Assembly (NCBI RefSeq): GCF_902712915.1
Contig: NZ_CACTIA010000005.1
Location: 1,636,001 to 1,700,000, forward strand
Direction of reading: 5' to 3'
DNA from: Acidiphilium sp. C61
GTDB taxonomy: Bacteria > Pseudomonadota > Alphaproteobacteria > Acetobacterales > Acetobacteraceae
DNA length: 64,000 nucleotides
Position numbers and translations under genes: made by a program. Under the pieces are notes generated by a model. It searched no databases. It was not told the origin of the DNA and was given only the letters and a program-made list of their open reading frames with translations. Below are positions 59,216-64,000 of this stretch, piece by piece (positions within the stretch are counted from its first letter, which is position 1; each line of letters starts with the position of its first letter).

Positions 59216-60709
59216 ATGGAATATACGCACAGGCAACGGCTTCAGGTCATTTCCGGCATCATCCTGTGCATCCTGCTGGCGGCGATCGACCAGACGGTGG
59301 TGATCCCGGCGGTGCCGGCGATGGCGGCGGGGCTGCACGGCTTCGCGCATCTCTCCTGGGTGGTGACGGCCTATCTGCTGACCTCGACGGCGACGACGCC
59401 GCTGTATGGCCGCCTGTCAGACCAGTTCGGCCGGCGGCAGACGCTGATCCCCTCGATCGCGCTGTTCGTGCTGGCCTCCTGCGTCTGCGCCACGGCACAG
59501 ACGCTGCCCTGGCTGATCGCCGGGCGGGCCTTGCAGGGGGTGGGCGGCGGCGGGCTGATGGCGATCGCGCAGGCGGCGATCGCCGACGTGGTCAGCCCGC
59601 GCGAGCGCGGCAAGTACCAGGCCTACATGGCGGGGACATGGGGCGTCGCCTCGACCGCGGGGCCGGTGGTCGGCGGCTGGGTGACGGATCATCTCTCGTG
59701 GCAGTGGATCTTCTGGTTCAACGTGCCGCTCGGCCTCGCCGCACTGGTGCTGAGCCAGATCGGGCTGCGCCAGCTGCGCACGGTGCCGCGCGGCGGGCGG
59801 ATCGATTACGAGGGGGCGGCGCTGCTGACCGGCGCCGTTACCGCCTTCCTGATCGGCCTTTCATGGGGCGGTCGGACCTATCCGTGGCTGTCGCTGCCGG
59901 TGGTCGGGGTGTTCCTCGGCGGGGCGGCGCTGATCGCCGCGCTCTGGCGGTGGGAGGCGCGTGCCGCCGTGCCGCTGCTGCCGATGCGGCTGTTCGGCAA
60001 TGCCTCGTTCGTGCAGCTCGTCGCCGTCGGGTTTCTCACCGCGCTGGCGATGTTCTCGGCGATCTTCCTGCTGCCGCTGTTCTTCCAGCTGGTCTACCAC
60101 GCCAATGCCGCGCAATCCGGCTGGGACATCATGCCGTTCATGATCGCGAGCACGATCGGCGCCTATGCCGCCGGGCAGGTGGCGCGGCATACCGGGCGGA
60201 CGCGCAGCCTGCTGGCTGGCGGGCTCGCGGTCGGCACCGCAGGGTTCCTGCTGCTCGGCCTGCTGCCGCGGGCAACGCCGCTCGGCCTCGTCGTGTTCAA
60301 CTGCTTCATCATGGGGCTCGGGATCGGCTTCGTGCTGCCGTCCAACCTCGTCGCCGTGCAGAACGCGGCGAGCCGGCACGATGTCGGCGCGGCGACGGCG
60401 ACGCTGCTGCTGCTGCGCGCGATGGGCGGCGCGTTCGGCGCGACCATCGCCGGGGCGGTGCTGCTGCTGCGCCTCGGCGGGCGGATCGACACGTCCGGCC
60501 ACGCGGCCCAGACCATGGCGGCGAACCCCGCCCTGCCGGTGGCGTTCCACGACGCTTTCCTGGTCGCATCCGGCTTCGCGCTGCTCGGGCTGGTCGCGGC
60601 ATTGCGGGTGGAGGACACGCCGCTGCGCGAGACGGTGGCGACCGAGGGGACCGACACGGCCGAGGCCGCACCCGAGTCCGAGCCCGAGCCGGCGCCGATC
60701 GGGCATTAG
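59216..60709 (+). CDS. MFS multidrug transporter, DHA2 (14-helix) family
   Basis: A 497-residue proton-coupled exporter in the inner membrane. Motif C-type and motif A sequences are visible: DQTVVIPAVPAMAAGLHGF, LYGRLSDQFGRRQTLIPSIA, GRALQGVGGGGLMAIAQAAIADVV and GTWGVASTAGPVVGGWVTDH. Hydrophobic segments are consistent with 14 helices. The acidic tail (EAAPESEPEPAPIGH) ends at a TAG shared with a hairpin repeat. No TetR/MarR regulator is adjacent. Substrate unknown. Confidence 0.88.
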   Translation: MEYTHRQRLQVISGIILCILLAAIDQTVVIPAVPAMAAGLHGFAHLSWVVTAYLLTSTATTPLYGRLSDQFGRRQTLIPSIALFVLASCVCATAQTLPWLIAGRALQGVGGGGLMAIAQAAIADVVSPRERGKYQAYMAGTWGVASTAGPVVGGWVTDHLSWQWIFWFNVPLGLAALVLSQIGLRQLRTVPRGGRIDYEGAALLTGAVTAFLIGLSWGGRTYPWLSLPVVGVFLGGAALIAALWRWEARAAVPLLPMRLFGNASFVQLVAVGFLTALAMFSAIFLLPLFFQLVYHANAAQSGWDIMPFMIASTIGAYAAGQVARHTGRTRSLLAGGLAVGTAGFLLLGLLPRATPLGLVVFNCFIMGLGIGFVLPSNLVAVQNAASRHDVGAATATLLLLRAMGGAFGATIAGAVLLLRLGGRIDTSGHAAQTMAANPALPVAFHDAFLVASGFALLGLVAALRVEDTPLRETVATEGTDTAEAAPESEPEPAPIGH

Positions 60710-60748
60710 AGCACTTTCCGATCCTTTCCGGTCAGTTCCGATCGGATC
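60707..60748. repeat. Degenerate hairpin repeat after the MFS gene
   Basis: TAGAGCACTTTCCGATCC followed by TTCCGATCGGATCAAG. The 5' arm is canonical, the 3' arm decayed. Its TAG is the stop codon of the MFS gene. Confidence 0.65.
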
Positions 60749-61000
60749 AAGCGGCGTTTCACCTTTTCGTGATGATGCGGCGCGGCATCGGTCAGGCAGC
60801 GCGGTCCGCGCAATAAAATTTCGTGGCCGCCGCGGCGCGAGGGGCACGGGATTGCCGCAGGACGCTGCTGCGCGCAGCGATCGGCAAGCTGTTACGATCC
60901 TGACAAAAACCTGATTTTGCTCGCAAATTCCGGCCATGCGGCGCATGATCCGGGGCGGAGAAAAAGCCCGGCGGCAACAGCCGGGCGGGGGAAATTCCGC
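60749..61000. other. Intergenic leader of the indolepyruvate oxidoreductase gene
   Basis: No gene is supported. A hairpin GCCCGGC - GGCAACA - GCCGGGC at 60966-60986 lies 14 bp before the ATG, with GGGGG directly after it acting as ribosome site region. A short AT-rich tract (GACAAAAACCTGATTTTG near 60902) may be promoter-proximal. Confidence 0.4.
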
Positions 61001-64000
61001 ATGAAATCCGCCGACACCATGCTCGACATCCGCTACCGGCAAGGCGCCGGACGGGTGATCCTGACCGGAACCCAGGCGCTGATCCGCCTGCTGCTGACCC
61101 AGCGCCGGCGCGATGCGGCGTCCGGGCTGGACACCGCGGGGTTTCTCTCCGGCTATCGCGGCTCGCCACTCGGCGCGGTGGACATCCAGGCCCACGCCGC
61201 CGAAGCGGTGCTGGCGGCGGAGGGCATCGTGTTTCGCCCCGGCGTCAACGAGGACCTGGCGATGACGGCGATCTGGGGCACGCAGATGGTCCCGCTGTTT
61301 CCCGGCGCCACGCGGCAGGGCGTGTTCGCCATGTGGTACGGCAAGGGGCCGGGCGTGGATCGCTCGGGCGACGCGCTCAAGCACGCCAATTACGCCGGCA
61401 CCACGCGCCACGGCGGCGTGCTGGTGGTGGCGGGGGACGATCATGCGGCGAAATCCTCCACCATCGCGCATCAGAGCGAGCCGGCGCTGATCGCCGCCGG
61501 CGTGCCGGTGCTGGCGCCAAGCTCGGTGGCGGAGATCCTCGAACTCGGGCTGTATGGCTGGGCGGCCTCGCGCCATGCAGGGCTTTATGTCGGGTTCAAG
61601 ACGGTCGAGGAGATCATCGACTGCACCGCCTCGGTCGAAACCGGCCTCGATGTCCCGATCATCCTGCCCGACATCGACCCCGAGAGCGTCGCGATGCGGC
61701 TGCATGAGCCGGTGCTGGCGCAGGAGGCGCGCGTGCTCGGCCTGCGCCGGCCGGCGCTGATGGACTTCGTTGCCGCCAACCGGATCAACCGCATCGTCGA
61801 ACCCGCCCCCGGCGCGCGGCTCGGCATCGTCACCGCCGGGAAATCGTTCCTCGATGTCGAGCAGGCGCGGGCCGATCTCGGGCTCGGCTTCGCCCGCGTG
61901 CTCAAGCTCGGCATGACCTGGCCGGTCGAGCCCGGGATCGTGCGGGACTTCGCGCGCGGGCTGGAGGAGATCGTCGTCGTCGAGGAAAAGGCGCCGGTGA
62001 TCGAGGACCAGTTGCGGGCGATCCTGTACGGGATGACCGACGCGCCGCGCATCGTCGGCAAGCGCGACGAGACCGGGGCCACGCTGTTCCGCGCCGAAAG
62101 CGATCTTGCCGCCGCCGATGTCACGCTCGGGCTGGGCCGGCGGGCGCAGCGGATCGTGCCGGATGCGGCGCGGGAGGCGGCGCTGGCGCGGCTCGCCGCG
62201 ACGATCGAGGCCGGGCACGCGCTCGATTTCGGCGCGCACCGGGTGCCGTATTTCTGCGCCGGCTGCCCGCACAACACCAGCACCAGGGTGCCCGAGGGCT
62301 CGCGCGCGATGGCGGGGATCGGCTGTCATTTCATGGCGACCTGGATGGACCGCGCGACCGATGCCTATTCGCACATGGGCGGCGAGGGCGCGGCCTGGAT
62401 CGGCCAGGCGCCGTTCACCGCCGAGCCGCACGTCTTCGCCAATATCGGCGATGGCACCTATCACCATTCCGGCCTGCTCGCGATCCGCGCCGCCATCGCC
62501 GCCGGGGTGAACATCACCTATCGCGTGCTGTTCAACGACGCGGTGGCGATGACCGGCGGCCAGCATGTCGACGGGCCGCTCAGCGTGCCGCAGATCACCC
62601 GCGAACTGGCCGCCGAGGGGGTGAAGCGGATCGAGGTGGTGACCGACGAGCCGGAAAAATATCGAGAGGTGCGCGATCTCACGCCGGGCGTTGTCGTATC
62701 GCATCGCCGCGAGCTGGACGCGATCCAGCGCGCGATCCGCGAAATCCAAGGTGTCACCGCGATCGTCTACGACCAGACCTGCGCGACCGAGAAGCGCCGC
62801 CGCCGCAAGCGCGGCACGATGGCGGACCCGGCGAAGCGCGCCTTCATCAACAAGCGCGTCTGCGAGGGGTGCGGCGATTGCTCGCTTGTGTCGAACTGCA
62901 TCGCCGTGGTGCCGGTGGAAACCCCGTTCGGGCGGAAGCGGGCGATCGACCAATCCGCCTGCAACAAGGATTTCTCCTGCGTCGAGGGGTTCTGCCCGAG
63001 CTTCGTCACCGTTCATGGCGGCGGGCTGAAAAAGCCGGAGGCGACGCGCGCCGCCCCGCCGGATGATCTGCCCGAGCCCACGCTGCCGCCCGCGGAATGG
63101 GACATGGTGGTGGCCGGGATCGGCGGCACCGGGGTGGTGACGATCGGCGCGCTGCTCGGCATGGCGGCGCATCTCGACGGGACGCAGGTTTCGGTGGTCG
63201 ATGTGCTCGGCCTCGCGCAGAAGGGCGGCGCCGTGGTCTCGCATCTGCGCTTCGGCGCGGCGGCCGGGGCGGCGCAGGCGCTACGGGTGCCGGCGGGTCG
63301 GGCCGACCTGCTGCTCGGCTGCGACGCGCTGGTCGCCGCCGAGCGGGAGACGCTCGACTGCCTGGGCGACAAGACGCGCGCGGTGGTCAACCTGCACGAG
63401 ACGATCACCGGGGAGTTCACCCGCAACCCCGCCTTCTCGCTGCCGATGGCGCGGCTGCGGCAGAGCCTGGCGCGGCGGGTGGGCGAGGCGCATCTTGACA
63501 CGATCGAGGCGACCGCGATCGCCACCGCGCTGATGGGCGACGCGATCGCGACCAACCTGTTCCTGCTCGGCTATGCCTGGCAGCGCGGGCTGGTGCCGGT
63601 GAGCCGGGCGGCGATCGCGCGGGCGGTGGAGATGAACGGGCAGGCGGTCGGGCTCAATCTCGCCGCCTTCGCCTGGGGCCGCGCGGCGGCGCATGATCCC
63701 GGCACGGTGGCGGAGCCGGGAGCGGAGCCGGGCGCCGCGCCGGGAGCGGAACCGGGGGGGTTCGACGCGCTGTTCGGGATGTTGCGCGACGATCTCGTCG
63801 CCTATCAGGACCGGCGCTACGCCGCCCGCTTCGCCGAGGCGGTGGAGGCGGTGCGCGCGGCGGAGCAGGCGGTGCGGCCGGGCTCGACCACGCTGGCCGA
63901 AACGGCGGCGCGCACGCTGCACCGGCTGATGGCCTACAAGGACGAATACGAGGTGGCGCGGCTCTACGCCCTCCCCGCCTTCCGCGCCGAGCTGGCGCGC
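61001..64000 (+). CDS. Indolepyruvate ferredoxin oxidoreductase, fused alpha-gamma type (partial)
   Basis: 1000 codons visible from ATG 61001, running off the window; family length is about 1150-1180. It oxidatively decarboxylates aryl pyruvates to aryl-CoA with ferredoxin as acceptor. The N-terminal pyrimidine-binding part contains GYRGSPLGAVD and GVNEDLAMTAIWGTQ. The thiamine diphosphate region has FCAGCPHNTSTRVPEG and ANIGDGTYHHSGLLAIRAA. An Fe-S segment follows with VCEGCGDCSLVSNC and CVEGFCPSF. The gamma part has VVAGIGGTGVVTIGALLGMAA. An Ala/Pro/Gly/Glu repeat (EPGAEPGAAPGAEPGG) at about residue 906 is an odd linker. Confidence 0.92.
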   Translation, partial: MKSADTMLDIRYRQGAGRVILTGTQALIRLLLTQRRRDAASGLDTAGFLSGYRGSPLGAVDIQAHAAEAVLAAEGIVFRPGVNEDLAMTAIWGTQMVPLFPGATRQGVFAMWYGKGPGVDRSGDALKHANYAGTTRHGGVLVVAGDDHAAKSSTIAHQSEPALIAAGVPVLAPSSVAEILELGLYGWAASRHAGLYVGFKTVEEIIDCTASVETGLDVPIILPDIDPESVAMRLHEPVLAQEARVLGLRRPALMDFVAANRINRIVEPAPGARLGIVTAGKSFLDVEQARADLGLGFARVLKLGMTWPVEPGIVRDFARGLEEIVVVEEKAPVIEDQLRAILYGMTDAPRIVGKRDETGATLFRAESDLAAADVTLGLGRRAQRIVPDAAREAALARLAATIEAGHALDFGAHRVPYFCAGCPHNTSTRVPEGSRAMAGIGCHFMATWMDRATDAYSHMGGEGAAWIGQAPFTAEPHVFANIGDGTYHHSGLLAIRAAIAAGVNITYRVLFNDAVAMTGGQHVDGPLSVPQITRELAAEGVKRIEVVTDEPEKYREVRDLTPGVVVSHRRELDAIQRAIREIQGVTAIVYDQTCATEKRRRRKRGTMADPAKRAFINKRVCEGCGDCSLVSNCIAVVPVETPFGRKRAIDQSACNKDFSCVEGFCPSFVTVHGGGLKKPEATRAAPPDDLPEPTLPPAEWDMVVAGIGGTGVVTIGALLGMAAHLDGTQVSVVDVLGLAQKGGAVVSHLRFGAAAGAAQALRVPAGRADLLLGCDALVAAERETLDCLGDKTRAVVNLHETITGEFTRNPAFSLPMARLRQSLARRVGEAHLDTIEATAIATALMGDAIATNLFLLGYAWQRGLVPVSRAAIARAVEMNGQAVGLNLAAFAWGRAAAHDPGTVAEPGAEPGAAPGAEPGGFDALFGMLRDDLVAYQDRRYAARFAEAVEAVRAAEQAVRPGSTTLAETAARTLHRLMAYKDEYEVARLYALPAFRAELAR

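Noticed and set aside
59861..63244. A very long open frame (over 1100 codons) on the minus strand opposite the MFS and indolepyruvate oxidoreductase genes
   Set aside because: It is an antisense shadow produced by high G/C third positions; its translation is rich in His, Arg and Gly with no domain, while the plus-strand genes are clear.

Overview
The window comes from a G+C-rich alphaproteobacterial chromosome. Several features fit the Acetobacteraceae, and an Acidiphilium-like acidophilic heterotroph is my best guess: the mnmE-mnmG-rsmG-parA-parB block, aroQ-accB-accC, a complete glycerol regulon, two diguanylate-cyclase type genes and the protein sequences overall. The taxon is an inference; no rRNA gene is present. 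Genes are densely packed, with many ATGA stop/start overlaps.

Layout. 0-1.7 kb: end of a zinc ABC transporter operon (znuC cut by the window edge, znuA) behind a near-perfect Zur-type operator. 1.8-5.3 kb: small tautomerase, two lipoproteins, glycerate 2-kinase and a DUF3445 protein. 5.4-9.7 kb: divergent epmA/epmB (elongation factor P beta-lysylation), then aroQ-accB-accC. 10-15.6 kb: a GGDEF-EAL protein broken by a frameshift, a YghU-type glutathione transferase, a 0.6-kb tandem array of hairpin repeats and a globin-coupled chemoreceptor. 15.8-21 kb: glpR-glpD-glpK-glpF with a palindromic operator and a strong terminator. 21-27 kb: a GGDEF protein, dnaE and a thiolase. 27-31.8 kb: small metabolic genes, including denD (D-erythronate dehydrogenase) and an amidase. 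31.9-32.7 kb: an IS5-family (IS427-type) element. 32.8-38.6 kb: parB-parA-rsmG-mnmG-mnmE-ferredoxin on the minus strand, with two parS sites inside rsmG. 38.7-46.5 kb: a thioredoxin-fold YyaL-type protein, mrp, holC, a TPR glycosyltransferase, a HI0933-type flavoprotein and a WecA/MraY-type transferase. 46.6-51.4 kb: an AT-rich gene for a large membrane protein, split by a complete IS21-family element. 51.7-57.8 kb: tRNA-Gly(CCC) and a tetronate (four-carbon acid sugar) catabolic locus, otnK-otnI-ltnD-lacI facing a second beta-hydroxyacid dehydrogenase and otnC. 57.8-64 kb: an ABM-domain protein, a DUF2889 protein, a DHA2-type MFS transporter and a fused indolepyruvate ferredoxin oxidoreductase cut by the window edge.

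Working together. The glp genes and the tetronate genes both lead to dihydroxyacetone phosphate, and glycerate kinase handles another small hydroxy acid, so the window is rich in oxidised C3/C4 carbon use. The most striking non-coding feature is a dispersed family of about 105-bp elements made of two hairpins. It occurs at 13 loci, often abuts stop codons, shows compensatory base changes between copies, and forms a tandem array of 104-bp units at 13.45-14.07 kb. The IS427-type element sits exactly at a CTAG junction between two of these elements.
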